DNA of 64,000 nt from an uncultured Paracoccaceae bacterium (GCA_947498645.1 CANMKS010000001.1:2332032-2396031); one strand, 5' to 3'. Counted from the first letter of the stretch, positions 37,697-47,017 are shown. The notes: generated by a model not told the origin, from the letters alone. Program-made: numbers and translations.

Positions 37697-39301
37697 ATGA
37701 CTGAATTGCTGACCGCCACCCAAATGCGCGCCATTGAGCAGGCCGCGATTGCCTCGGGCGAGGTCACCGCGCTGGAACTGATGGAGCGGGCCGGGCGGGG
37801 CGTGGTTGAGGCGATTTTTGAGGAATGGCCAGAGCTGGGGGATGGAGTGCATCGTGCTGTGGTGCTCTGCGGGCCGGGCAACAATGGTGGGGATGGGTTT
37901 GTCATTGCGCGGTTGTTGAAAGAAGCCGGGTGGGAGGTTGAGGTGTTTCTGTATGGGGATGCCGAGAAGTTGCCGCCGGATGCGAAGGTGAATTATGAGC
38001 GGTGGGGCAGTGCCGAGCCTTTGAGTGATGCGGCCATGGCGGCCGTATCTAAAGCTGCAATCATCGTAGACGCGATATTCGGAACCGGCCTGTCACGTCC
38101 ACCAAATGCTCTGGGTCGGGTCTTGCGAGATCTATGTGATTGCCGAGATGCAGGGGGCTGGCTGCCTTTGGAGGATCGCTTGCGAACAAATTCGCCACTG
38201 GTCGTCGCTGTTGACGCCCCTAGCGGTTTATGCGCCAACAGTGGCAGGGCACTAGAGGACGAAGGGACAAACCGCGCCGCAATCATGCGTGGCTCCTCCG
38301 CGACGATGGCGGCGGCGGATTTAACAGTTACGTTTCATGGGGTCAAACTGGGCCATTATCTGGGCCAAGGTCCTCGCCATTGTGGTCGGCTCGTTGTCGC
38401 GGATATCGGGTTAAGAGGTAGCAAGGTGCAGCGAAAGGCAGCTGTAGAAGTGGTATCGTCGCCCTATGGTCTCGGAAAGTGGCGTGACCACAAATACACC
38501 CACGGTCACGCCCTCATCCTGTCCGGGGGGGTCGGCAAGGGTGGGGCGGCCCGCCTTGCAGCCCGCGGCGCGTTGCGCGTTGGGGCAGGGGCTGTGACCG
38601 TCGGTTGCCCGCCTGTCGCGCTGATCGAGAATGCGGCGCAGTTGAATGCAATCATGCTGCAAAAGGTGAAGGATGCAGAAGGGCTCACCGCCATTCTGGA
38701 CGATACCCGCATCAACGCTCTTTGCTTGGGGCCGGGCATGGGTACGGGGGCGCGTCAGGCGGCTTTGCTTGCAGCCGTGCTTGGCGGGACGGAACCTCGC
38801 CCGACGGTTCTGGATGCGGATGCTTTGACGTTGCTGGCCCGCGATGCAGCCCTTTTTGCAAAGCTCCATAAGGATTGCGTGCTAACCCCACATGCGGGTG
38901 AATTTGCGCGGTTGTTCCCGGATCTGGCGGAAAAGCTGAGTACCCCCGCCACCAAAGGCCCCGCTTATTCCAAAGTTGATGCCACGCGCGACGCAGCAAG
39001 GCGGGCAGGCTGCGTTGTGCTGTTCAAAGGGGCGGACACGGTGATCGCTGATCCAACCAGGCGGTGCAGCATCAATGCGTCCCTCTATGAACGCAGCGCG
39101 CCTTGGCTCGCGACTGCCGGATCGGGCGATGTTCTTGCAGGGTTCATCACCGGCCTTTTGGCGCGGGGTTTCAACCCGATGCAGGCGGCCGAATCCGGGG
39201 CCTGGCTGCATACGGAATGCGCGCTTTCCTTTGGTCCCGGCCTGATTGCCGAGGACTTGCCCGAGGAATTGCCAAAAGTCTTTCGCAGCCTTGGAATTTA
39301 G
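37697..39301 (+). CDS. nnr: Bifunctional NAD(P)H-hydrate epimerase/dehydratase
   Basis: The protein has 534 residues from ATG 37697. The N-terminal epimerase domain (about 1-225) has CGPGNNGGDGFVIARLL. The C-terminal ADP-dependent dehydratase (about 255-530) has CLGPGMGTG, LTPHAGEFARL and TAGSGDVLAGFITGLLARG. Together they repair damaged NADHX/NADPHX. The stretch at about 38040-38460 uses codons rare in the flanks (TTA, CTA, AGA, AGG) and has an extra loop after LRDLCDC, so it looks like an internal replacement. The reading frame stays open throughout. Confidence 0.93.
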   Translation: MTELLTATQMRAIEQAAIASGEVTALELMERAGRGVVEAIFEEWPELGDGVHRAVVLCGPGNNGGDGFVIARLLKEAGWEVEVFLYGDAEKLPPDAKVNYERWGSAEPLSDAAMAAVSKAAIIVDAIFGTGLSRPPNALGRVLRDLCDCRDAGGWLPLEDRLRTNSPLVVAVDAPSGLCANSGRALEDEGTNRAAIMRGSSATMAAADLTVTFHGVKLGHYLGQGPRHCGRLVVADIGLRGSKVQRKAAVEVVSSPYGLGKWRDHKYTHGHALILSGGVGKGGAARLAARGALRVGAGAVTVGCPPVALIENAAQLNAIMLQKVKDAEGLTAILDDTRINALCLGPGMGTGARQAALLAAVLGGTEPRPTVLDADALTLLARDAALFAKLHKDCVLTPHAGEFARLFPDLAEKLSTPATKGPAYSKVDATRDAARRAGCVVLFKGADTVIADPTRRCSINASLYERSAPWLATAGSGDVLAGFITGLLARGFNPMQAAESGAWLHTECALSFGPGLIAEDLPEELPKVFRSLGI

Positions 39302-39386
39302 ACGATTTTCCTCTCGCATCCCTCGCATTCCTTTGCTAGACAGCGCGCAACCGGGGGCAGGCCCAAAACCTGCCCCTTTTGATCAT

Positions 39387-39471
39387 GCGGGTGTGGCGGA
39401 ATTGGTAGACGCACCAGATTTAGGTTCTGGCGCCGCAAGGCGTGGGGGTTCAAGTCCCTTCACCCGCACCA
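39387..39471 (+). tRNA. tRNA-Leu (anticodon UAG)
   Basis: The acceptor arms GCGGGTG / CACCCGC pair fully, and CCA is encoded. The anticodon stem CCAGA/TCTGG holds the loop TTTAGGT with anticodon TAG at 39421-39423. A long variable arm (GCGCCGCAAGGCGT) and GGTTCAAGTCC T arm mark it as a class II tRNA. It reads CUA (and other CUN by wobble). It lies 24 bases before the trigger factor start. Confidence 0.97.
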
Positions 39472-39495
39472 AAGTTTGTAGATGAAGGACAGCAC

Positions 39496-40827
39496 ATGCA
39501 GGTCACCGAGACCCTGAACGAAGGCCTCAAGCGCGGGTATGCGATCACCGTGACAGCCGCCGAACTGGACGCCAAGGTTGAAGAAAAGCTGAAAGAAGCC
39601 CAGCCAACGGTCGAAATGAAGGGCTTTCGCAAGGGTAAGGTGCCAATGGCACTGCTGCGCAAGCAGTTTGGTCAGCGCCTGATGGGCGAAAGCATGCAGG
39701 AAGCCATCGACGGCGCACTGACATCGCATCTGGAAGAGACAGGCGACCGCCCTGCGGCCCAGCCTGAGATGAAGATGACCAATGAAGATTGGAAAGAGGG
39801 CGACGACGTTCTGGTTGACGTGTCTTACGAGAAACTGCCTGAGATCGAAGACGTCGATTTCTCCAAGATCAAGCTGGAGCGTATGGTCGTGAAGGCCGAT
39901 GAGGACAGCGTCAAGGAAGCCCTTGATAACCTCGCTGAAAGCCCGCAGGCCGTGACTTACGAGCCCAAAAAGACCCAAGCCAAGAAAGACGACCAGGTTG
40001 TGCTGGACTTTGTGGGCAAGGTTGACGGCGAAGCCTTTGAAGGTGGCGCGGCAGAGGATTATCCGCTGGTGCTGGGCTCCAACTCTTTCATTCCCGGTTT
40101 TGAAGACGGGTTGCTGAAGGTCAAAGAGGGCGACGAAAAAGACGTCGAAGTGACCTTCCCCGAGGATTATCAGGCAGAGAACCTTGCCGGTAAGAAGGCT
40201 GTATTCTCTTGTACCATCAAATCCGTGAACGGCCCCAAAAAGCCGAAGATTGATGATGAATTGGCCAAGAAGTTTGGTGCAGAAGACCTTGAAGGTTTGA
40301 AAACCCAGATCACGGAGCGTCTGGAAGCGGAATACACTGGCGCATCCCGCGCCGTGGCCAAGCGTGCGCTGCTGGATGCGTTGGACAAGAAGGTCAAATT
40401 TGACCTGCCAGCGTCACTGGTCGAAGCTGAAGCAGGCCAGATCGCCCATCAGCTGTGGCACGAGGAAAACCCTGACGTCGAAGGCCATGATCACCCCGAG
40501 ATCAAGCCGAGCAAAGAGCACAACAAACTGGCCGAACGTCGCGTGAAGCTGGGCCTGTTGTTGGCTGACATCGGCCAGAAGGCCGAAGTGCAGGTCACCG
40601 ATCAGGAAATGACCCAAGCGATCATGAATCAGGCACGTCAGTATCCGGGCCAGGAGCGCCAGTTCTTTGAATTTGTGCAGCAAAACGCCCAGTTCCGCCA
40701 GCAGTTGCAGGCGCCAATGTTCGAAGACAAGGTTGTTGACCACATCTTTGAGCAGGCCGCGATGAAGGACAAAGAAGTGTCCAAGGACGATCTGCAAAAG
40801 GCTGTTGAGAAGCTCGAAGAAGAATAA
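39496..40827 (+). CDS. tig: Trigger factor
   Basis: This ribosome-bound chaperone has 443 residues from ATG 39496. The ribosome-docking motif is [17 protein letters not shown] (about 44-60). The FKBP-like PPIase domain (about 160-245) has [23 protein letters not shown] and [11 protein letters not shown] long helical C-terminal domain follows. The frame extending up to 39442 would run into the tRNA and is not used. Unlike in enterobacteria, clpP/clpX are not downstream. A strong terminator ends the gene. Confidence 0.98.
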   Translation: MQVTETLNEGLKRGYAITVTAAELDAKVEEKLKEAQPTVEMKGFRKGKVPMALLRKQFGQRLMGESMQEAIDGALTSHLEETGDRPAAQPEMKMTNEDWKEGDDVLVDVSYEKLPEIEDVDFSKIKLERMVVKADEDSVKEALDNLAESPQAVTYEPKKTQAKKDDQVVLDFVGKVDGEAFEGGAAEDYPLVLGSNSFIPGFEDGLLKVKEGDEKDVEVTFPEDYQAENLAGKKAVFSCTIKSVNGPKKPKIDDELAKKFGAEDLEGLKTQITERLEAEYTGASRAVAKRALLDALDKKVKFDLPASLVEAEAGQIAHQLWHEENPDVEGHDHPEIKPSKEHNKLAERRVKLGLLLADIGQKAEVQVTDQEMTQAIMNQARQYPGQERQFFEFVQQNAQFRQQLQAPMFEDKVVDHIFEQAAMKDKEVSKDDLQKAVEKLEEE

Positions 40828-40848
40828 GTCACGCCATCGCGCGATGTG

Positions 40849-40876
40849 AAAGGGCACCCGTTTGGGTGCCCTTTTT
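40849..40876 (+). terminator. Terminator of tig
   Basis: An 11-bp stem AAAGGGCACCC / GGGTGCCCTTT with loop GTTT is followed by a T run. Confidence 0.93.
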
Positions 40877-40915
40877 CGTTATGGTGTGTTGGATGTGGGG
40901 CGCGAAGCCCATTCA

Positions 40916-40970
40916 TTCACCTCTATGGTTGATTGATGGAATGAAAGTTGTTATTCACCCATATGGTTGA
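40916..40970 (+). repeat. Direct repeat in the arsR-type promoter region
   Basis: TTCACCTCTATGGTTGA (40916-40932) recurs as TTCACCCATATGGTTGA (40954-40970), 15 of 17 bases equal, 38 bases apart. The second copy covers the start codon. TTCATTC / GAATGAA (40912-40918 and 40939-40945) form an extra inverted repeat. These are candidate binding sites for autoregulation. Confidence 0.5.
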
Positions 40971-41310
40971 ACGAATCGAAGCTGATCAATTAAGTGACAT
41001 ACTCAAAGCGGCGAGTGACCCCACCCGCCGCAAGATTTTGACGCATCTGGCCCAGAATGGCCCGATGCGTGTCACTGACATTCATGCGCAGTTTGACATG
41101 AGCCTGAATTCTGTCTCCAAGCACATCAAAATGCTGGAACGGGCCGGGCTGGTGGCGCGACGCACGGAATGGCGTGAACATTTGATCGAGGTTCAGATGG
41201 ACCCGCTGCGCGAAATTGATCGCTGGTTCGCCGACCTGCGCTCAATCTGGGATCTCAGATTGGAAGCGCTGGATGACCTGATGTCAGATGGAGGAACAGA
41301 CAATGACTGA
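40963..41310 (+). CDS. ArsR-family winged-helix transcriptional regulator
   Basis: The protein has 115 residues from ATG 40963; TTG 40948 is a less likely start. The winged helix has AASDPTRRKILTHLAQ, MRVTDIHAQFDMSLNSVSKHIKMLERAGLV and RREWREH-like wing residues. It lacks the Cys metal site of ArsR/SmtB and matches the SdpR-like branch that is paired with SRPBCC proteins. The stop overlaps the start of the SRPBCC gene by eight bases. Confidence 0.92.
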   Translation: MVERIEADQLSDILKAASDPTRRKILTHLAQNGPMRVTDIHAQFDMSLNSVSKHIKMLERAGLVARRTEWREHLIEVQMDPLREIDRWFADLRSIWDLRLEALDDLMSDGGTDND

Positions 41311-41740
41311 ACTCACGCTTACCGTAGAACGCACGATCAAAGCCGCCCCGGAGAAGGTATTCGAGGCCTGGCTGCGCCCGGACATGCTACAGAAATTCAT
41401 GCTGCCGGCGGAGGGGATGACCGTACCCAAAGCATCAAACGACCCACGCGAGGGCGGCCGGTTCGAATTGGTGATGCAAGCGGGCGACCAAGAGATCCCC
41501 CATGCGGGCACCTATCACGAAATCAATCCGCATGATCGCATCGTGTTTGGCTGGGAAAGCCCGTATTCCACGGATGGCAGCACTGTTACGCTGGATTTCA
41601 AACCGGTTGCGGAGGGCACGCATCTGACGCTGACCCATGTGCGGTTTCCCGACGCAGAGTCGCGTGACAATCATCAAGGTGGATGGGGTAATATCCTTGC
41701 CGCTCTTGATGCGAATCTTACCCAGTCCGAGGACGCATAA
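41303..41740 (+). CDS. SRPBCC (AHSA1-type) domain protein
   Basis: The protein has 145 residues with GGAGGA before ATG 41303. The START-like fold is seen from ERTIKAAPEKVFEAWLRPDMLQKFM and the closing HQGGWGNILAALDA. Such proteins bind hydrophobic ligands or act as Hsp90 co-chaperone relatives, and are frequent partners of ArsR regulators. The ligand is unknown. Confidence 0.9.
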   Translation: MTELTLTVERTIKAAPEKVFEAWLRPDMLQKFMLPAEGMTVPKASNDPREGGRFELVMQAGDQEIPHAGTYHEINPHDRIVFGWESPYSTDGSTVTLDFKPVAEGTHLTLTHVRFPDAESRDNHQGGWGNILAALDANLTQSEDA

Positions 41741-41741
41741 G

Positions 41742-42119
41742 ATGGATGTGGCGTTGTTAAATTGGGCCGCGGTTGCGGCTGGCACTGTAGGTGCGTTTGC
41801 TCTTGGCATGTTGTGGTTTAGCCCTGCGATGTTTGGAAAGACCTGGGCTGCGGGATCGCATAACCTGCAACCGCCCCAGACCGCCCCGTGGTTGGCAATG
41901 GTGGTTCAGTTCATTGGGCTTGCTTTGCTTGCTGTTGTCGTGGGCATGACCGAAACAGTGGGCGCGATTGGTGTTGCGATTGCAGCGATCCTCGCCGTGG
42001 CGGTGATTGTCGCGGGTATGGATATGTTTAGCCAGAAAACCGGCCGCGCGGTACTGATTGATGCGGGTTATGTGGTGGCCTGTGGGGTTGTGATGATCCT
42101 TGCCCAAGGGCTGTTGTAA
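41742..42119 (+). CDS. DUF1761 family membrane protein
   Basis: The protein has 125 residues and about four helices. ALGMLWFSPAMFGKTWA is the DUF1761 signature. It follows the SRPBCC gene by one base, giving a three-gene operon under the ArsR regulator. The function is unknown; the longer frame to 41637 lies within the upstream gene. Confidence 0.85.
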   Translation: MDVALLNWAAVAAGTVGAFALGMLWFSPAMFGKTWAAGSHNLQPPQTAPWLAMVVQFIGLALLAVVVGMTETVGAIGVAIAAILAVAVIVAGMDMFSQKTGRAVLIDAGYVVACGVVMILAQGLL

Positions 42120-42150
42120 TACCCTCTGACGACGCATTCTGCTGCTGCAA

Positions 42151-42182
42151 CTGTAGGGTATTGCGGGGACGCAATATCCACA
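42151..42182 (+). terminator. Candidate hairpin after the DUF1761 gene
   Basis: An imperfect inverted repeat (CTGTagggTATTGCG / CGCAATAtccACAG, loop GGGA) starts 31 bases after the stop. It lacks a clear T run. Confidence 0.4.
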
Positions 42183-42267
42183 GTTTTTGCATGATGTTGC
42201 CCTAAAGGTAGCTGGTTTTGGCTGTGTTCTGCCAACAGGGTTGGGCATTCATGCAAAGGAATATTTG

Positions 42268-42747
42268 ATGCTACGGTCAATTTTCATGGCGATTTTTATC
42301 GCAGTTGGCTTTTCAACGTCGGCCATCGCGTGCCCCGATTTTAATGCGTCTCCGCAGGCGTCATATCAGGCGTCGGGCAAGCAACTGTATTCACTACGGA
42401 CTTTCGACGTCGTTGCGGGTGGTGACAATTACATCTGGGATTGCCCGAATGTGCAGCCCGGCACCGATACCGGGGCGGGCTATTTCCCGACGTCGCCCGA
42501 TTTCTCGTTTCAGCTGTCCGATATGAACGCCTACCAACTTGTCGTCAGCGTTGTGAGCGAATGCGATGCGGCCTTGTTGATCAATACTGCTTCTGCGAAC
42601 TGGTATTACGACGATGACGATCGGGGCAACTATGACCCGCGCATCGTGCTGACCCGCCCGGCCAATGGTCGCATTGATATCTGGATCGGCACCTATGATG
42701 GCGAGTATTGCAACGCGCAGCTTGAGATGGAGACATTTGACCGCTAA
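42268..42747 (+). CDS. Small exported protein of unknown function
   Basis: The protein has 159 residues from ATG 42268, with AAAGGA upstream. A signal peptide ends SAIA, followed directly by CPDF; the Cys may be at the mature N terminus, but the preceding residues do not form a strict lipobox. The body is Asp/Tyr-rich (NWYYDDDDRGNYDPRI) and ends GRIDIWIGTYDGEYCNAQLEME. This pattern resembles the pre-peptidase C-terminal type beta-sandwich seen in small roseobacter secreted proteins. I cannot assign a role. Confidence 0.75.
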   Translation: MLRSIFMAIFIAVGFSTSAIACPDFNASPQASYQASGKQLYSLRTFDVVAGGDNYIWDCPNVQPGTDTGAGYFPTSPDFSFQLSDMNAYQLVVSVVSECDAALLINTASANWYYDDDDRGNYDPRIVLTRPANGRIDIWIGTYDGEYCNAQLEMETFDR

Positions 42748-42764
42748 CGCCCACCCAACGAAAA

Positions 42765-42790
42765 AGGCCGCCCCAGATATGGGGCGGCCT
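42765..42790. terminator. Bidirectional terminator after rplI
   Basis: A 10-bp stem AGGCCGCCCC / GGGGCGGCCT with an A run on its left side serves the minus-strand ribosomal operon and the convergent secreted-protein gene. Confidence 0.88.
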
Positions 42791-42813
42791 GATCTTTTGC
42801 AAAGGAAAGAAGA

Positions 42814-43446
42814 TTACTCTTCTTTTTCTTCTTCAGCAGCTTCTTCTGTCTCAACACCGGCAGATTCGGCCAATGCGTCGTCCTCGGACGCCGCAGCACC
42901 GATATCGTCAAAGAGTTCCTGAATTTCGAACTCAGCAGCGGCTTCTTCTTCTGCCGCAAGCTCGGCGATGGATTTACCAGCTTCCTGCAGTTCTGCCTCT
43001 TCCACGGAACGCGCGACGTTCAGCGTGATTGTGGCTTCGACTTCGGGGTGCAGTTTGACGGATACGTCGTGCAGGCCCAGTTCTTTGATCGCGCCAAGCA
43101 GGACAACCTGCTTTTTGTCGACAGAGAAACCAGCGTCAGTTGCGGCTTCGGCTGCGTCACGTGTGGTGACAGAACCGTAAAGCGAACCCGCATCGGATGC
43201 AGAGCGGATCACGATGAACTTTTGACCATCAAGCTTGGCAGCAAGTGCGTCAGCTTCTTTCTTGGTCTCAAGGTTACGTGCTTCCATTTGGGCTTTTTCG
43301 GCCTCAAAGCGGGCAAGGTTTGCCGCGTTGACGCGCAGAGCTTTGCCCTGTGGCAGCAGAAAGTTACGTGCGTAGCCTTCCTTGACAGAGACAACTTCGC
43401 CCATCTGGCCCAGTTTCGCGACACGCTCGAGTAGGATGATATCCAT
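42814..43446 (-). CDS. rplI: 50S ribosomal protein L9
   Basis: The protein has 210 residues. It starts [32 protein letters not shown], the L9 signature. The first 150 residues fit L9 and the last 55 are an acidic Glu/Ala extension, which is common in Rhodobacterales. It is the last gene of rpsF-rpsR-rplI. Confidence 0.97.
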   Translation of the reverse strand: MDIILLERVAKLGQMGEVVSVKEGYARNFLLPQGKALRVNAANLARFEAEKAQMEARNLETKKEADALAAKLDGQKFIVIRSASDAGSLYGSVTTRDAAEAATDAGFSVDKKQVVLLGAIKELGLHDVSVKLHPEVEATITLNVARSVEEAELQEAGKSIAELAAEEEAAAEFEIQELFDDIGAAASEDDALAESAGVETEEAAEEEKEE

Positions 43447-43458
43447 GGGATGTTTTCC

Positions 43459-43686
43459 TTATTTTACGGCGTATGGCAGCAGGGCAAGGAAACGAGCACG
43501 CTTGATCGCACGGGCGAGAGCACGCTGGTTTTTTGCACCAACAGCGGTGATACGGGCGGGAACGATTTTGCCGCGCTCAGAGATGTAGCGCTGCAAAAGG
43601 CGGGTGTCTTTGTAGTCGATCTTGGGGGCGTTATCGCCCTCAAACGGATCGGACTTACGACGGCGGAAAAATGGTTTAGTAGCCAT
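43459..43686 (-). CDS. rpsR: 30S ribosomal protein S18
   Basis: The protein has 75 residues with the S18 core [19 protein letters not shown] and [10 protein letters not shown]. It lies 12 bases before rplI and 28 bases after rpsF. Confidence 0.97.
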   Translation of the reverse strand: MATKPFFRRRKSDPFEGDNAPKIDYKDTRLLQRYISERGKIVPARITAVGAKNQRALARAIKRARFLALLPYAVK

Positions 43687-43714
43687 GATTGATGTCCTTT
43701 CTTGTGATCAACGA

Positions 43715-44068
43715 TTAGCGGCGCTCGCGGCGATCGCCACGTTCTTCGCGTTTTTGCATTTGCACAGAAGGACCTTCCTGATGTGCGTCGACCTTGATGG
43801 TCAGCACGCGCATCACGTCTTCGTGCAGGCGCATCAGGCGTTCCATTTCCTGCACAGCAGGGGCAGGGGCGTCTGTGCGCATCAAGGCATAGTGGCCTTT
43901 GCGGTTCTTGTTGATCTTATAGGCCATCGTTTTGACGCCCCAGTATTCGTTCTCCAGCAGCTTGCCGCCGTTGTCGGCAAGAACGGTTCCGAAATGTTCG
44001 ATAAGGCTTTCAGCTTGCGTGTTGGACAAATCCTGACGCGCAATCATGACATGCTCGTATAGCGGCAT
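43715..44068 (-). CDS. rpsF: 30S ribosomal protein S6
   Basis: The protein has 117 residues starting MPLYEHVMIARQDLSNTQ. The S6 fold motif GVKTMAYKINKNRKGHY is present. The C terminus is basic and Arg-rich (REERGDRRERR). It heads the ribosomal operon; the 267-bp region upstream to the next gene contains no other visible gene. Confidence 0.97.
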   Translation of the reverse strand: MPLYEHVMIARQDLSNTQAESLIEHFGTVLADNGGKLLENEYWGVKTMAYKINKNRKGHYALMRTDAPAPAVQEMERLMRLHEDVMRVLTIKVDAHQEGPSVQMQKREERGDRRERR

Positions 44069-44335
44069 GCGTACTCCAGTTCATATATCGGCGCATTTCA
44101 AAGGATGGGCGGTTAACCTTGCGTGCGTCCCATCCACGAGAGGCTGCGCAGTTCATACGTGTTGCAGCAAGGATGGCGTCTTATACAGTCGCTTTGGCCT
44201 GATGCAAGCCCTCAAACCCCTGAATCAGCAGCGTTTTGGCAACAATCCGAGATTTCTTGACGCTGCCTTGTCCTTGCCCATTTGTTGCCCCCTTCCCATG
44301 GCAGTTTACTCACAAGAAACGGAAGGAGTGGGCAA

Positions 44336-44908
44336 ATGACTGATGCAACAGTAGAATTCGGGACAAAAATGGCGAAGCCATCAACATTTGAAGTCGACGA
44401 CGTCTTTTGGGGTTACAAGATCAAGTCAGGTCGCGGACCATCCTTTGCGGTTGCTTTTGGTCAGGCGACCTCGTTCTTTTTTGGTGTTTGCCTGCTGACC
44501 GCGTCAATCGGCATTCTGGCCTTGCCAACGCTGTTTTTTGATGGCCCCCTCGGTGCGATGCGGATCGGTTCTGCCGCTTTGCTTGGTGCGGCTGCCGCCT
44601 ATCTGTTGTGGTTTGCCAGCCGTGGCACCAAGACCGAGGTGCATGTTGATACCAGCCTTGGCGAAATCCGCGAAGTCATCTGCAACCGTGCGGGGCGGCC
44701 GACAACTGTTGGCTCCTACGGCTTTGATACAATCGGCGGTGTTCTGGTTGAACAAGATCCATCCACGGGCCTGTCGCGGCTGATCATGCAATCGCATAAT
44801 TCATCCCACAACGTCGTTGTCGCCGAAGGGACCGATGCACAGCTGCTGTCGCTGCGCGATCAACTGGCCCATGATCTGTTGGGGTACTCAGGCGCGCAGG
44901 CCGCATAG
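44336..44908 (+). CDS. Hypothetical membrane protein, two helices
   Basis: The protein has 190 residues from ATG 44336, with a strong GGAAGGAG site. Two helices lie at about 45-72 and 78-96. The cytoplasmic C-terminal domain (about 100-185) has EVHVDTSLGEIREVICNRAG and a beta-rich segment resembling membrane proteins with PH-like domains. I do not recognise a named family. It stands alone between divergent rpsF and yceI. Confidence 0.7.
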   Translation: MTDATVEFGTKMAKPSTFEVDDVFWGYKIKSGRGPSFAVAFGQATSFFFGVCLLTASIGILALPTLFFDGPLGAMRIGSAALLGAAAAYLLWFASRGTKTEVHVDTSLGEIREVICNRAGRPTTVGSYGFDTIGGVLVEQDPSTGLSRLIMQSHNSSHNVVVAEGTDAQLLSLRDQLAHDLLGYSGAQAA

Positions 44909-45043
44909 GATCACCCCCTTATTTTCGGCGGTTTGTCGCTCTCTGTGGCTGCGAACACGATCTGTTCATTTTTGAGGAATTGCTTTGGCGCGGCAGGCGC
45001 GATCTATCCTTGCATATAGAATAACTTATGCTTGGAGCCCCTT

Positions 45044-45622
45044 ATGAAACAGCTATTTGCGACCGCAGCACTCGCGGCAGCCACCATGTCGACACCTGCT
45101 TTTGCCGCGCCTGAAACCTATGTTCTTGACGCAGGTCACAGCCAGATTGTGTTTAGTTACAATCACCTGGGCTATTCTACCAACTATGGCATGTTCTCTG
45201 GTTTTGAAGGCACGATTGCCTTTGACCAGGACAACCCCGCCGGGTCTTCTGTGAATGTCTCTTTCCCGGTGCGCAGCATGATGACGGGTTGGGAAGCCCG
45301 TTTCGAACACTTCATGGGAGAGGATTTCTTTGGCGCGGACGAGGAAGAGATGGTCACATTCACCTCGACATCCATTGAAGTGACAGGCGACACGACAGCC
45401 TTGATTACGGGTGATCTGACCCTGAATGGCGTCACCAAACCGGTCGTTCTGGACGCCACGCTGAATCAGGTCGGCGATCACCCGATGGCAAACAAGCCAT
45501 GGGCCGGGTTTGATGCAACAACCACGCTGATCCGCTCTGAGTTCAACGTCGGTAACTTTGCCCCATTCGTGAGCGATGAGGTTGAAGTGAAGATCTCGGT
45601 CGAGGCAATGAAGGCCGAATAA
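45044..45622 (+). CDS. YceI family periplasmic protein
   Basis: The protein has 192 residues from ATG 45044. A signal peptide (MKQLFATAALAAATMSTPAFA) precedes a lipocalin-like YceI barrel: YVLDAGHSQIVFSYNHLGYS, then TGDLTLNGVTKPVVLDATLN. YceI proteins bind isoprenoid lipids. A terminator follows, and the convergent gene encodes another YceI domain fused to cytochrome b561. Confidence 0.93.
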   Translation: MKQLFATAALAAATMSTPAFAAPETYVLDAGHSQIVFSYNHLGYSTNYGMFSGFEGTIAFDQDNPAGSSVNVSFPVRSMMTGWEARFEHFMGEDFFGADEEEMVTFTSTSIEVTGDTTALITGDLTLNGVTKPVVLDATLNQVGDHPMANKPWAGFDATTTLIRSEFNVGNFAPFVSDEVEVKISVEAMKAE

Positions 45623-45642
45623 ATCGCGCCAATGACTGCACG

Positions 45643-45677
45643 AAAGGCCGCGCCTGAACCCGGGCGCGGCCTTTTTC
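45643..45677 (+). terminator. Terminator of the yceI gene
   Basis: A 12-bp stem AAAGGCCGCGCC / GGCGCGGCCTTT with an eight-base loop is followed by T residues. It also lies just beyond the stop of the convergent gene. Confidence 0.9.
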
Positions 45678-45684
45678 ATTGCTT

Positions 45685-46863
45685 TTACCGTGTGGCTGTC
45701 AGGCTGATGGCCACGTCAACGGCAAAGGCAAGGTTGCTTTCGTCGCTCATGGTTTGCCCAATCTGAAAGCTGCGCCGGTCCAATGTGACGTTACCCGCCA
45801 TTTGCGCTGTGTCGCCATCAATCGCCAGTGTGAAGGGCAGGACCATCGGCACGGTGTTTCCTTTGATGGTCAGCGTTCCGTCCGCCATATAGGCATCGCC
45901 GTTGGCACGGATTTTTGCAGCAAAGACAGCCGTTGGAAACGCCTCTGCATCAAAGAAATCAGCGCCCATCGCCTGACCGGTGACCGACCCAAGTTGAAGT
46001 GACCCGATCGAGATCGTCGTGGTCACGTCGCCCATAACACCAGTGGCGTTTTCGTCAAAGGTAATGGCCGAGGTCCAGTCCTCGAACTGGCCGCTCACCG
46101 GGTTGCCGAATTGCGTGATTGAAATGCCAATCTCGCCCTCTGTCACGACCCAGTCCGATGTCACCTCGGCCAGACTGGCTTGTGCGACTTCTTCCTTGGC
46201 TGTGTAAAGCCCCGCGGCTGCGCCGCCGCCTGTCGCAAGCAGGTAGAGGATGACGGCGGCAATGGGGGCCACCTTACCGGATTGATGTGACCCGGCCGCA
46301 GTGGTCTGGGAGGCCCCGAACCACATGCGTTGCAGCGTTGTGTCCTTGTCGATGAACTGGTGTTTGAGCGCCCCTGCCACATGCAAAAGGACCGATCCGA
46401 CCATGATCTTGCTCCACACCCAATGCAGCCCGCCAAAGAACTTGGCAACGCCTTCGTCCTTGGGCACCAGCGGCAAGTCCTGCCCGATGGGCAGCAGAAT
46501 CGGTGCGAAACCGCTTGTGGCCGCATGATGAATCCAACCTGTCAGGGGGACAGCGACCAGCGAGATGTAAAGCAGCCAATGCACCAGCTCTGCCAGCAAT
46601 GTTTCGGCTTTGCGTTCAGGATGCAGCGGTGCGGGTTTGGTTTGGGTCAGCGCCCAGAGGATCCGCCCCAATGCTACCAGAAAGATCATAACGCCAAGGG
46701 TTTTGTGAAACGAAAACAGCTGAGCCTTCAAGGCGAGCTGTTCATTGGTTTCGTAAGGCAGTCGGTTTGCGATGGCACCCAGCGGTATGACGGTCAGAAT
46801 CAAAAGGGCTGTCAGCCAGTGAAAGATCTTGGTGACGGTCCCATAAGTCGTTGCGGATTGCAT
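45685..46863 (-). CDS. Cytochrome b561-YceI fusion protein
   Basis: The protein has 392 residues. Residues about 1-180 form a four-helix cytochrome b561 with heme His candidates in KIFHWLTALL, FHKTLGV, HWLLYISL and LLHVAGALKH. One more helix (about 200-218) leads to a periplasmic YceI domain (about 225-390) with GTLTIKGNTVPMVLPFTL. It probably moves electrons between the quinone pool and a lipid or quinone bound in the YceI barrel; this is inference. A stand-alone YceI gene is its convergent neighbour. Confidence 0.92.
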   Translation of the reverse strand: MQSATTYGTVTKIFHWLTALLILTVIPLGAIANRLPYETNEQLALKAQLFSFHKTLGVMIFLVALGRILWALTQTKPAPLHPERKAETLLAELVHWLLYISLVAVPLTGWIHHAATSGFAPILLPIGQDLPLVPKDEGVAKFFGGLHWVWSKIMVGSVLLHVAGALKHQFIDKDTTLQRMWFGASQTTAAGSHQSGKVAPIAAVILYLLATGGGAAAGLYTAKEEVAQASLAEVTSDWVVTEGEIGISITQFGNPVSGQFEDWTSAITFDENATGVMGDVTTTISIGSLQLGSVTGQAMGADFFDAEAFPTAVFAAKIRANGDAYMADGTLTIKGNTVPMVLPFTLAIDGDTAQMAGNVTLDRRSFQIGQTMSDESNLAFAVDVAISLTATR

Positions 46864-47017
46864 GCGAAAGATCGTCCTTTTACGGTGATTTGTCCGAACC
46901 CTACCATAGGTTTGGCTGTGGCAAAGGCACAGTCTTTGTTCAGTTGTGCGTTTGCTTGTGCGCGCGCGCGGGGCAGGCTAAGTCCTTAGGTAACAAGACA
47001 GAACGTAGGGGGCATTC

